NCBI GenBank assembly: GCA_013180625.2
Contig: SNVD02014121.1
Coordinates: 1-64,000 of the forward strand
DNA length: 64,000 nt
Reading direction: 5' to 3'
Origin: Boswellia sacra
Lineage: Eukaryota > Streptophyta > Magnoliopsida > Sapindales > Burseraceae
Shown piece by piece: positions 54,548-64,000 of this stretch (within the stretch, counting starts at the first letter, position 1; every line of letters starts with the position of its first letter). The translations under genes and the position numbers were made by a program. Below the pieces are notes generated by a model. The model saw only the letters and a list, made by a program, of their open reading frames with translations. It was not told where the DNA came from and made no database searches.

Positions 54548-55012
54548 TTGTATGTGAATGGTGAAGAAAGCCAAAAAAAGGTAATGATGAAATTTGTTGC
54601 ACACAAGAGTTTAGCACTGAAGACAATTCATGAAAAGTCTACGAATTCTGTTGGTCAGTTCAAATCAGAATTGAAGAAATCTGGAGAGAAGGATACACGA
54701 TGGTGTGATTATTCAAATCAGATTTTGACTATTATTAGGGAATTCTTATTCTTTTTTATTTTTATTTTTTTTCCTTTCAATTTTATGTGTGAAAATTTTC
54801 AAGTAGTACGTGTAGAATATGAATGGTTTTCTGAAGGGAATAATGGAACGTGGTCATGTCCACAAGCACATAGAGACATGCAGAGAGTGAATCCTGCAAC
54901 AATTAAAGGGCTGACTTGGTCAAAAATATTACTAAAATTTATGACCTTAACACGCATGAACTTGCTTCAACCAGTACGCAAGGTACTAGCATGGGCAATT
55001 AATGTAGACTGA
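54548..55012 (+). CDS. unidentified 154-residue ORF within CACTA-B
   Basis: The N-terminal third is charged (KSTNSVGQFKSELKKSGEKD), followed by a very hydrophobic stretch (FLFFFIFIFFPFNF) that may be translated intron, then WFSEGNNGTWSCPQAH. It lies where TNP2 should be, on the opposite strand. Possibly a captured gene piece; family not recognised. Confidence 0.3.
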   Translation: MYVNGEESQKKVMMKFVAHKSLALKTIHEKSTNSVGQFKSELKKSGEKDTRWCDYSNQILTIIREFLFFFIFIFFPFNFMCENFQVVRVEYEWFSEGNNGTWSCPQAHRDMQRVNPATIKGLTWSKILLKFMTLTRMNLLQPVRKVLAWAINVD

Positions 55013-55990
55013 ATGATTATTATGATGCAAAGATTCCCCAATAAGGGGCGGTAAAGTCGTTGTCGTCTTCTGCTCATTTATATAAAGTTTATTATAAATA
55101 TTGTTTCACATTTCATCGTATATTATGTTTCTACCATTCTAGCTATTTGAATTGATTAGGAAATGAAAAACTAAGCTAAGATTGTTGATTATCCAATGTA
55201 ATTTCGGCTGCTGCCTTGAGTTATCTACAGGTGTCCCATCATGTTCTTTTAGTTTAAATTAAGGATAACATTTATTAATGATTCTCATCAAGAACAGGAG
55301 AGTAATTAAAGATAAAGAACCTAGCGTTGGAGATAATAAAAACGTTTCGTAAATACATAGTTTCGTAAATACATAAAACGTATATGTTCGAGTATGCTAT
55401 TTCATGCAAATACAATTGATGCATGCTTTTGTAAAAGGGTTTTGTAACTGGGTTTGTCTTATCTGATCATGTGACATGTCCAAACCTTTGATGCTTATGC
55501 TATGTCCACAAAAGGCCCATTGAGGCCCAAACAAACATACATAAATGAGACAAAATTTGATTGAATCAATAAATTTTCTCCATTCTTTTATTGCACTATT
55601 AGTTGCGGTACCATTATTGAATGAAATTCTGATTGTAAAATTAACAATTCTAACATTGTTAATTTTAAAAGTTATGCAGCTTCCAAATGCACAAGAAACA
55701 TTAACAGTAAAAGATAGTCTACAGAACCAAAGCGGTGTGAGAGTTAAACTCAACAAAATTTCAGACATACTAATCATTCAATAAAATTGACTAATTAAAC
55801 AAATCCTGATGCACTGCCACGAAAGTTACACCCAAAGCCCTTAACAATGATAAGTTAACAAGTCTAAAACCAACAACAAATTGCTAAGTCAACTGAGTCA
55901 TTTAAAATCAGCACCCCTAGTATATATAGTTCAAATTCAATACCAAAAGCTTTCTCATCCTCCTAAGTTTGCTTCAAGCATAGAGGCACT

Positions 55991-56050
55991 TTTGGTTGGC
56001 TAAATGGAACTTTGGTTGGCTAAAGGGAAATTTGCTTGGCTAAATGGAAC
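55991..56050. repeat. 20-bp tandem repeat, three copies
   Basis: TTTGGTTGGCTAAATGGAAC and two close variants in direct succession. Confidence 0.92.
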
Positions 56051-57099
56051 ATTGGATTAATTTAAAAAGAGGGACTAATGGACGACAAATAAGGCTACTA
56101 CTCGGGTAAGCTAGTGAATTATGTATTGGTTTTTGTAGATAACAAATTTATAACAACAATAACAGCAAATTTGTTAAAATAATGTCATTCAGAAGATGGT
56201 GCATTTTGTACAATTGCTTATGTTATGTTAGAAGACAATTAGGCAAAGCTAGTATGAATATTGGCCATGAAGTATCTTCACCATTTAGCTTCCAAAAGTG
56301 CCGTTGATCTACTTAGGCCAACCAAATTAAGGAAATTGAAGTCCAAAAAATTTATAATTACCGCTACAAGTTAAGTTATTAAAGGTGGCTGACTTGCCTC
56401 TCACTACACCTGAAATTTGCTCAACTTTACACCATAATCTACTTTATTATCTGCACCACATTATATCATCAATACTGGTATTGAACTCCAAATTAATTCA
56501 CATAAAACCCATTTAAAAGAACTAAAAAGAAACTAAAAGTGAGAGTGGAGATACCTGATAGAGTAGACTGGAGAGTAACAAATGGAGCTGGTTTATGAAA
56601 ATTTGCTTGCTCTACAGCATCTGTCTAGACAAAGATCCTAAATGCAGTTGATAACTCCTGTTTGGAGCAACTTGAACAAGAACACCTTCTCTTCTTACCA
56701 TTAAAAAACCATAAATAATGTAAAAATAAATTTCAATGAGAGTGTGAATTGGAAGAAAGAGAAGCAGAGTCCGGGCAGGAGCAATTGATTAATTTATTAT
56801 AATTTTGGATGAAAGTAACGAGAGATTAAAAGCTAAGGAGATCATCAGAAGGTTCTCCACTCCAGGAAAATAAAAAAGAACAAAATTTCAATTATCTAAT
56901 TAACCCAATTTCACTTTACATGATAAAGAGAGTCCAAATTAACCCCATTATCAATTCACATTACTATTAACGACAATCAAAGACAAATTTATCGTCAAAT
57001 TCAAACCCCTAATGAGGATAGAATCCTACAGAACTCCAAAACCTAATCTAACCAGCAAAAAGAAAAAGTCCACAGCTCACACTGATACAAACAAATCAC

Positions 57100-57225
57100 A
57101 AATCAACCACTAAAATAGTAATTTAACTTTAGTAATTTTACAAATCAACCACTAAAATCGTAATTTCGCTTTAATAATTTCACAAATCAACCACCAAAAT
57201 CGTAATTTCACAGTAAACTTAAACA
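57100..57225. repeat. 42-bp tandem repeat, three copies
   Basis: Units start at 57100, 57142 and 57184 with AAATCAACCAC[T/C]AAAATxGTAATTT. Confidence 0.92.
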
Positions 57226-57589
57226 ACATAGAAACACAACAAAGAATTGCATATATAAACCAAATTAAAGGTGTATTTAATTGTAATTTCACAAATCAAA
57301 TTTTAATTTGTAAGATTTTAGTTTCCCTCAACCCTAAAACAACCATAGAAACCACCCTACTATAGCCACGTAAAATGCCCATTACGACCACATAATTACC
57401 ACTGCACCACATAATTACCACCACATATAAATCCAGCAACATAGCCATCACTACTCTAGAATCCCTACAATTAAAAAAAATTCCATCCAACCGCACCATC
57501 ACCTCTAGATTCGCTGTCAACCAGATCACTTGGATGTTGTTAGACCAAAGATTTAACCAAAATTGAAACCAGATTTTTAATTATTTTAA

Positions 57590-58009
57590 TTATATTAATA
57601 TTGGTACACTTACAGTTACGGGATCGAGAAGAGGAACAGAATCTAAGATTTTCTGCTTTTGAGCTAGCAAGACAGAGGGATCAAATAAAAATATTCTTGG
57701 ATGAAGGCACGATGAAGGGCATGATGGAGGGTTCATTGTCTCCTCCACGTTGGTGAAAGCCTTTTCTTTGACTGTTAATGGAGGCTTTGGGGTTGGGAAA
57801 GATACGTTTTTGGACACAACAGTTGATGTAAAAGTTGAAGCTGAAGCTGAAAGTGAAAGCTTTTGTGCTCTTGTTGGTGGCAAGACAGACAGATATAATG
57901 AAAAGCACGATGAAGGAGACAGATAAAGAAGACGATGAAGAGCGAGATAGGCGGGATTTGAGAGGAAATGAAAATATTGTGGAATTAGGGATTTCAGAGG
58001 TGGGAGCAT
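57590..58009 (-). CDS. Ser/Pro-rich ORF at the 5' end of CACTA-B, function unknown
   Basis: 139 residues on the minus strand, starting 219 bases inside the CACTA-B 5' end. Rich in Ser, Pro and Leu (SLSASASTFTSTVVSKN, FPTPKPPLTVKEK). The position fits a first exon or leader of the element's transcript. No domain recognised; it may be non-coding. Confidence 0.3.
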   Translation of the reverse strand: MLPPLKSLIPQYFHFLSNPAYLALHRLLYLSPSSCFSLYLSVLPPTRAQKLSLSASASTFTSTVVSKNVSFPTPKPPLTVKEKAFTNVEETMNPPSCPSSCLHPRIFLFDPSVLLAQKQKILDSVPLLDPVTVSVPILI

Positions 58010-58034
58010 AAAAGGGGGGAAATTATATTAATTG

Positions 58035-58228
58035 GTTTATATACAATGTTTTTACTGCGGGCCATAAACCATCGTAAAGTCCCAAAATTTACTGCGGGCC
58101 ACTAAACTGCCGTGAAGTTCGTAAATTTTACTGCAGGTCAAGTAGCCCGCCACAAAATTCGAATTTTTACCGCATTTTTTGTGGCCTGCGGTAAATGGGT
58201 GCAATAAAAAACCCTTTTTGTTGTAGTG
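58035..58228 (-). repeat. CACTA-B 5' subterminal repeats and terminus
   Basis: Units such as TTTACTGCGGGCCA and TTTTACCGCA...GCGGTAAA, ending CCCTTTTTGTTGTAGTG; the same class as 34606-34960. Confidence 0.9.
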
Positions 58229-58231
58229 AAT

Positions 58232-59680
58232 AATTCTCATTGTCCCCTTGATTAATTAGATGATAATTTATTCTTAGACTCTTAAGTTTTAAGATTGCGA
58301 ACCTAGTATATTCTACTCTTTATGTATTCTTGCTTAACAAAAATGGTGAAGGTTGAAGCCCCAATGCCAATAGAATATTTGTTTGACCAAAAGTTTGAAT
58401 TACTGGACTTGAACAAAGAATTCTATTGGTGCTGACTTGCTTAAGGACAATGGTGAAACCATTCGGCCAGAGTATTTGTTTGCGAAGAATCGAAGTTTGA
58501 ATTGACAACAATAGTTATTTAATGTGACTTGGAGGAAATAATTCCTATTGATATGACATATGTACTTGGAAGAGATTCACAATTACAACCTCTCTTTCTT
58601 TCTCTAAATATAAAACTTATTAATCCCATTTAGCATTCTTAGTAACTTTTGAAATTAAAAGAACTCTAATGCAGAATCAACTTTATTTCTACAAATTTGA
58701 ATTGGGAATTTTAAGAGACTATTAATGTTAGGTAGCGTAATGATTTAAATATTAACAACCAAGAAGATCGTCGAAAATCTAATGAAGAATTATATTGTCT
58801 TTTTAGGTAACTTCATAAAAGGATATTTTAATAATATAAAATTTTATTAAAAAATAGGTGTTTAAAGTATTAATAAAATGGGTGCAAATCGCCTCACCCA
58901 AAAAAGGAAAATTTTTCAAATGGGGGTCTTTTTAGCCTCCCTTTCCAAAATTTTCGGTACACAAGCCACCAACGCCCCGAAGTTACATAAATACACCTTC
59001 ATTCAATAACTTCTCTAACTAACTTATAACCATCACTTTAACGCTCTCTCTAACCTTTCTAACTCCTAAACCAGCTCAAACTAAAAAAATCAAATACCAA
59101 AAATCAAACTTTGTATTTAACAATTGAGAAATCTAAAAGAGGGAAAAAAATCGGATTTTAAGAGCTTTGGGAACACATGAAGGTAATGTTCTTCTCTAAG
59201 TAAGCTTCAATTCCTTCCTTTTTACATTTTATCATGTTTTAAACGTAAAAATCCATCCCATATGTGTATAAATAGATGAATAATGGCTTAAAAAAAGATA
59301 TATTTAGGTTGTTTTTGCAGTTTCATTTGTGAAAAACTCGTTTCCTGTGATTTTCTACAATCTGGGTTTGAACTCGTGACTTCAGCAATTTGATAGAAAT
59401 TTGACAACTCAATAGTTGAACTATCGAATGATCGACTAACTTTAGTCGAATTGTCAAAGCTATATCGAATTTCTGACGAATTAATACCATATTGTTGAAT
59501 TGTCCATTGAAGTTTATCATCGAATTGTATATTGAATGTCGAATCAATTAGAAAATTCGATAGTTTCTTATGGGACTGCCAAATTTTTGCACAAAAAAGC
59601 CCATTTTGAATGTTTAAAAGGAATTTTTTGGATTTCAACATTTTTTAATTAATTCTTAGACATGTTTGACTTTACAGATG
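58232..59680. other. spacer and possible Mutator-like element 5' region
   Basis: No gene. From about 58895 the sequence AATTTTTCAAATGGGGGTC, then TTAGCCTCCCTTTCCAAAA, has the look of a Mutator-like terminus, but the partner end is outside the window. Around 59330-59640 there are repeated GAATTGTC/TCGAATT words. Confidence 0.35.
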
Positions 59681-62570
59681 GATGGTATCAGATTTGCTTT
59701 ATTCTTTAGTGGTAATTGGGAGGTTTCACCCAGTGGGAACTTTGTTGACATAGGCGAGAGGGGTTGTCATTATTGTTTCTTAGAGAGGCTTCTTGCCAAC
59801 CATTTTTACAACTGATATGTCAACAACTAGGATTAAATGGCTATATAACAAAGCTAAAATTGAGTGTCCAATATGATATTAAGAGGTGTTTTAGGCCTCT
59901 CCTAATAAGAAATGAGCATGACTATAATTTTTTAATTGAAGACAATTTGAAACCTCAAAAGGGGAGACATTTGAGTAACATAGACAATATAGTTATCGTA
60001 ATCTGCTTGCCATGAATGTTGGTGGTACTATTAATAAAGTTGGTGATGTTAACATCGGTGGTGATGTCAATGGTGGTTGTGATGCTAATATTAGTTGTGA
60101 TCGGGGTGTTGGAGGCATTGATGTTACTATTGGAGGTGATGTTAATGAGGATGGGGTGGTTCATTCAAGGTGGGTGTTGTTCATCGTTTTGAAAGCCTTA
60201 AGGAAGAACTCAAAGAGGTATCAAGAGTAAGGGACAGTTATGAGAGGCCATATGTTGATAATGGGGGGGAAAATGTTCTAGATGGTGGTAGACGAGGGAC
60301 CATTTGTTGAATGTTCGAAGGGGGTTGGCATGGTGATTATAAGGATAGTGATGACAACGACATCAGTGGATTACTTCTATCAAATCCTGAAATAAATCCC
60401 GTTAGCTAGACGGATGCTAGTATCTCTAACCTTATAAGTTTTGATACCCACAATGGGTTGGTTCAAGTGGCAGGGGTGGCCCATGAGGCAGTTGGTAAGG
60501 CCACGATAAAGTCCTTGATTAGACTCTCTACAATGGCCTTTCCTATGACATAAGTGAGAAACTATGACAGTGGGTTATGGTCACGCTAATCTTCTCCAAG
60601 GATTAGTTGTGGTGCACGTAAGCTAGGTGGGACACCTCTGTTACCAAAAAAAAAAAAAAGTGAGTTTTGATTCGATACTAGAAGAGTGGAGGACATCTTT
60701 CAGTTCATCCTTTCATTACCACCATCCACATGGGAGGTTCAACATGAAACACATGAAATTGATAGTGGCGAAATATTGGTGGGGCAAATTATTGGAAACA
60801 AATTGAACTTCATCACAAGTTGCAACATAACTTTGAGTTCAATGTAATAAGTTCAACAAAATCACGGCTCGAAGTTGCTTGTCATGATGAATATTGTAAA
60901 TGGCATTTGAGAGCTACAAATTTTAATGCCATTGATTTCTTTCAAGTGAAGGTATTCAACAACAAATGCACATGTGATGGTGCCACTCTTTATCCTAAGC
61001 ATAGGCAAGGAAATGTTGATTTAATTGGAAAACACATTAAAGAGAAGGTTGTGAATGACTCAAGAATACATTATTCCAAGGAAATTATTGTGGACGTTTA
61101 AAAAGACCTTCACATCATAATAAGCTACAAAAAGGCTTGGAGGGCAAAAGAGGCAACCCCAAATCAACTTCATGGAACCGCATAAGAGTCATGTGTTCTC
61201 TTGCTTTTAGACTCCTACATTGTTAAGAAAAAAAATCCTGGAACAATGCCTACCCTTGAAGTTGATCCTGATAATCACTTCAAATATTATTTTATGGCAT
61301 TGGGTGCATTAGTTAGTGGTTTATTGACATCAATTAGATGTGTTGTGGCTGTTGATGGCATATTCTTGAATTGAAAGTATAAGGGCACATTGTTCACGAC
61401 ACAACGTATGGACAACAATAATCATATTTTTTCTTTGTTGGCCATCGAATTCGGCCATTCAAAGAATGATGAATCGTGGCGTTAGTTCATGTCGAGGCTT
61501 TATTGTGTGATTGGACATGTCCAACCTAGTTGTTATCGTAGATCAACACAAAAGCATTGCTAGGGCTGTGTCTAACATCCTCTTGTATGCAATTTTTGGG
61601 ATTTGCATGTATCATTTGAGTGTAATCTGAAGACAAGGCTCAATAACAACTACCTTCCTACAACCTTTATTAATGCAGTCGAGGCTTACCACGAAGCAGA
61701 CTTCAATCGATTTTCGAAGTGCATTAGAGGTATTAGTGAAGGTGTTGTGGAGTATTTGATATAGATTGACCCATATAAATGGGTGAGGTGTCACTTTTTC
61801 AATCTTAGAATATTATCATGACAACCAACATTGCTGAGTCTATGAACAACCGGATAAAAGAAGCAATACCCTCGTTTGCAAATACTATCATCAAATTAGG
61901 TGTTTCGTAGGGTTTTGTAATTATTACTTACTACATTTTGCTTTTATGCTAACTATATGCGTAATTGAGTTGATTAAGTTTTGCAAGAGTGGTTTCATCA
62001 TCGACGGTCTCTAGCTACTCAGTCTTCCTCTATTCTAACCACGTGGAGTGAAGAACTACTAGTGAGAAAGAAGATGAGTTAGACAACCTTCGTGCGACCT
62101 CAATTAGTACACACTTGTATCCAGTCTATTCGAGGAGTAATGTTGATGTCGTGGATCTCTATGTGCGGATATGTACTTGCAAGGTATTTGACTTGGATTA
62201 GATGCCATGCGTACATGCTGTTGTTGCTTATCACTACGTTGGAGTGAGGTCATTGTAATAAACCATACAAAAAGAATCGTTTGATACTTGTATATGCCTC
62301 ATCACTCATTCCGGTGAGGTTGAGTGTAGATTGGGTTATTCTAGATGACATTAGGTCACAGGTTGTTCTTCTACCTATTAGTCAGGTTCAGCAGACCAAC
62401 GATGCACACAGTAATATCCTTCTGATGGTGAGACAATCAGATAATAGACGTGCTCTTGATATGGAGAAAGAGGTCACAACAAACAAACATGTAGGAATCC
62501 TGTGCCTTTTCACTGTGATGTGAGTAAAGTGGGGCCATCACATTCGACTTGATTCCTTTTTAAAGTGTAT
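59681..62570 (+). pseudogene. Mutator-like (MuDR/MULE) transposase, heavily decayed
   Basis: ATG at 59681 opens MDGIRFALFFSGNWEV, followed by a broken region with Gly/Val/Asp repeats (60015-60170). The MuDR DNA-binding domain is open at 60820-61101 (RLEVACHDEYCKWHLRATNF, KCTCDGATLYPKHRQGN, LIGKHIKEKVV). The MULE transposase domain spans about 61110-61870: KAWRAKEAT, KKKNPGTMPTLEVDPDNHF, YFMALGAL, VVAVDGIFL, HIFSLLAIEF, NAVEAYHEADFNRFSKCIRG, MTTNIAESMNN. A SWIM-type finger near 62150-62235 (ICTCKVFDLD, MPCVHAVVAYH) and a C-terminal knuckle near 62450-62500 (YGERGHNKQTCRNP) complete the set. Many stops and frameshifts; inactive. Family role: cut-and-paste transposition in the nucleus. Confidence 0.88.
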
Positions 62571-62867
62571 TTCTTTATAGTGGTTTTGTCAGTACTTGTG
62601 CTACTTCGGCCTATGTTTGACATTATATGTTAATTTTTTTAACAAAACCTTGTAATTAGTAAATGTGATGTTTTAGAATTAATGTATGTGCAATTTATTT
62701 AATTACATGACATTTATCGCATTTCATTTTATCATGAAAAAATCATTTATACAAGTGAAAAAATAGCAACAACTAAAATCAATATACAAGTGTGATAACT
62801 AAACACAATTCAATATATACTACTGATGACCATCGTAACAAAAACTACAAAAATCCTTATCCTCGGG
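62571..62867. other. AT-rich spacer between MULE transposase and Ulp1-like remnant
   Basis: No coding or structured signal seen. Confidence 0.45.
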
Positions 62868-63562
62868 CTATTCCTTTAACGAGTATCTCAAAAATGTCTC
62901 TGTGTGGCCCATCCTCTCCAAATGCCATATCCTCATCATCATAAGCTTCCTCAACCCCTTCTCATTGAGATGTGCCAACGCCTCTGCACTAACCCGCGAA
63001 CTAAGTAAAATTGCATACATGGCAAAATACGCACCATAGACACTGCTACCTAGAGGCTGCTGGGGAAACACCTCCATAGCCCAAAAGATGGCAAACACAG
63101 TTGTATTATAGGAGATGTTAGTATGGTCCATAAAGCAAATAGATGTCTCCATCAGATAAGGGGTCAGGATAACAAGAGGCATGCAGTAGTCAATCAACAT
63201 ATGGTGGCTCTCTTGCTCCTTTGATATCTATGAGTTGTACAAACTATATATGTTGACCGTTGACATTTACTAAGGCATTTACCTGCAATTGTACATTGTT
63301 CAATCCGTTAGTTATGGTGTTCTAACAACTAGACAAAAGAATAGAACAGAGTATAATTAATAATTATACGACTCACATAATCGACCACGAACCATATGAA
63401 TCCATCGCTCATATTAAGATTGTCCGCATATAGAAAAAGAAGCTGCTCCCATGCGAAGCTATACAGGCCATCTTTGTACCTTTCGTAGGTGCTAGCCATC
63501 CAACACCGTATGAAATAATGCAATGTTAGATGAAAAGGCAAAATGATTAATGCAAAAATCAA
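62868..63562 (-). pseudogene. Ulp1-like cysteine protease remnant linked to the MULE
   Basis: Minus strand, two pieces. 63562-63329 has a segment before the catalytic domain (TYERYKDGLYSFAWEQLLFL). 63200-62868 reads MLIDYCMPLVILTPYLMET, CFMDHTNISYNTTVFAIFWA, EVFPQQPLGSSVYGAYFAMY, LSSRVSAEALAHLNEKGLRK. The QQPxGSxxGAYFAMYA part corresponds to the Ulp1 C-terminal QQxNGxDCGxF motif, but the catalytic Cys is replaced (SSVYG). Ulp1 proteases remove SUMO. Many plant MULEs carry Ulp1-like genes beside the transposase. The identification rests on a short motif, so it is moderate. Confidence 0.55.
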
Positions 63563-63569
63563 CTATGTA

Positions 63570-64000
63570 TGTAAACTCTAAGATAGTTACAAAGAATTTG
63601 TGATCAAAGGCTATGAAATGCTGAGATATCATCTCAGGGCTATGGTTTTGCCGAACCCAAAGGAAATACATGAAAGCATTGATGTGTTACAAAAAGAAAT
63701 AAAGTCAGTTATGTTAGTTAAGTATAACTTGTCATTGAAAGTAAGATGTACCACAGTCAGAAACAATATACTCACGTCATCCCCTAACCATGAGCCCGCG
63801 CTAATGATATCCGTGAACTAGGAAGCCCCATTTCCAAAGGAGTCTAGTCCAAGCTGGATTCGTAGGTGGTTGGCAGTGCACCATGCATCATAGCATTACT
63901 CAAAATGTGGGTTGAACATAGACTCCCATTCTAAGAGCGAAGAGAGTGATGAAGTCACAATCAGTAACTCATGCGACGAACAGTCTACTCGCTATCTCTT
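63570..64000. other. right window edge, no gene recognised
   Basis: Short frames only (63600-63821 plus). It may be a further decayed part of the Ulp1-like gene or of the MULE. Confidence 0.35.

Larger units (their letters stand above)
55013..57589. other. CACTA-B interior, no gene recognised
   Basis: AT-rich. Two short tandem arrays are present: a 20-bp unit TTTGGTTGGCTAAATGGAAC three times at 55991-56050, and a 42-bp unit beginning AAATCAACCACTAAAAT at 57100, 57142 and 57184. No coding block could be supported. Confidence 0.45.
34606..58228 (-). mobile_element. CACTA transposon B, 23.6-kb composite with nested insertions
   Basis: Ends CACTACCAGAAAATGGG (34606) and CCCTTTTTGTTGTAGTG (to 58228) are inverted repeats, flanked by an exact 3-bp duplication AAT (34603-34605 and 58229-58231), as expected for CACTA. 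Transposase genes run on the minus strand: a TNP2 C-terminal remnant (54333-54088) and a Transposase_24-type gene split into 53880-53791, 40668-40156 and 36555-35420 by two insertions. Removing the solo LTR (36560-40155) and CACTA-C (40669-53788) leaves about 6.9 kb. Most of TNP2 is missing, so it is non-autonomous. Confidence 0.92.

Noticed and set aside
55397..55784. Overlapping 126- and 79-residue frames on opposite strands
   Set aside because: AT-rich, low-information sequence with no domain; neither is supported.
60012..60230. Gly/Val/Asp-rich frame that might be a separate gene
   Set aside because: Low-complexity linker of the MULE transposase gene; it lies between its conserved parts and has no own support.

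Overview
The window is eukaryotic nuclear DNA from a flowering plant, most likely a eudicot. It is AT-rich, its genes contain introns, and it is almost entirely nested transposable elements. No intact ordinary host gene is visible. The only host-type locus outside the elements is a broken UGT91-like glycosyltransferase on the minus strand near 30 kb. Host-derived sequence is otherwise found inside the elements, as captured gene pieces.

Layout. 1-4789: a minus-strand Copia (SIRE-like) retrotransposon, internally deleted, with PBS and PPT; its 3' LTR runs off the left edge. 4790-13155: a decayed plus-strand CACTA element (CACTA-A) with a TNP2 and a Transposase_24 gene, split by a Copia solo LTR (5858-7532, TSD ATGTC). 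13636-17221: a hAT element with an 8-bp TSD and a ZMYM1/TTF-type transposase. 17479-29071: a small hAT-type MITE (8-bp TSD) split by an Athila-like Ty3/Gypsy element (17659-28916) that carries an intronless LOG-type cytokinin-activation ORF between pol and the 3' LTR. 29.1-34.6 kb: the UGT pseudogene, AT-rich spacer and an AT-rich hAT-like element. 34606-58228: a composite minus-strand CACTA element (CACTA-B, TSD AAT). It contains an Athila-type solo LTR (36560-40155, TSD GTCTC) that itself contains an ORF1-only LINE (37239-39445), and a second CACTA element (CACTA-C, 40669-53788). 58.2-64.0 kb: a decayed Mutator-like element with a MuDR/MULE transposase and an opposing Ulp1-like protease remnant.

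The most notable region is CACTA-C. Between two arrays of GTGTCGGT/TGACAC subterminal repeats it holds at least seven intron-containing host gene fragments: AGO4-type ARGONAUTE, a B3-domain gene (opposite strand, inside the AGO fragment, one segment tandemly amplified), La protein, Rab escort protein, an armadillo-repeat protein, a golgin C-terminus and the SMC2 hinge. It is a Pack-CACTA type transduplicator. The retained introns point to capture at the DNA level. The Athila LOG ORF lacks introns, which suggests capture through RNA.

A technical point also matters: positions 3373-3410 are a perfect back-to-back pair of Tn5 mosaic ends, the Nextera mate-pair junction adapter, so the assembly is locally artefactual there.
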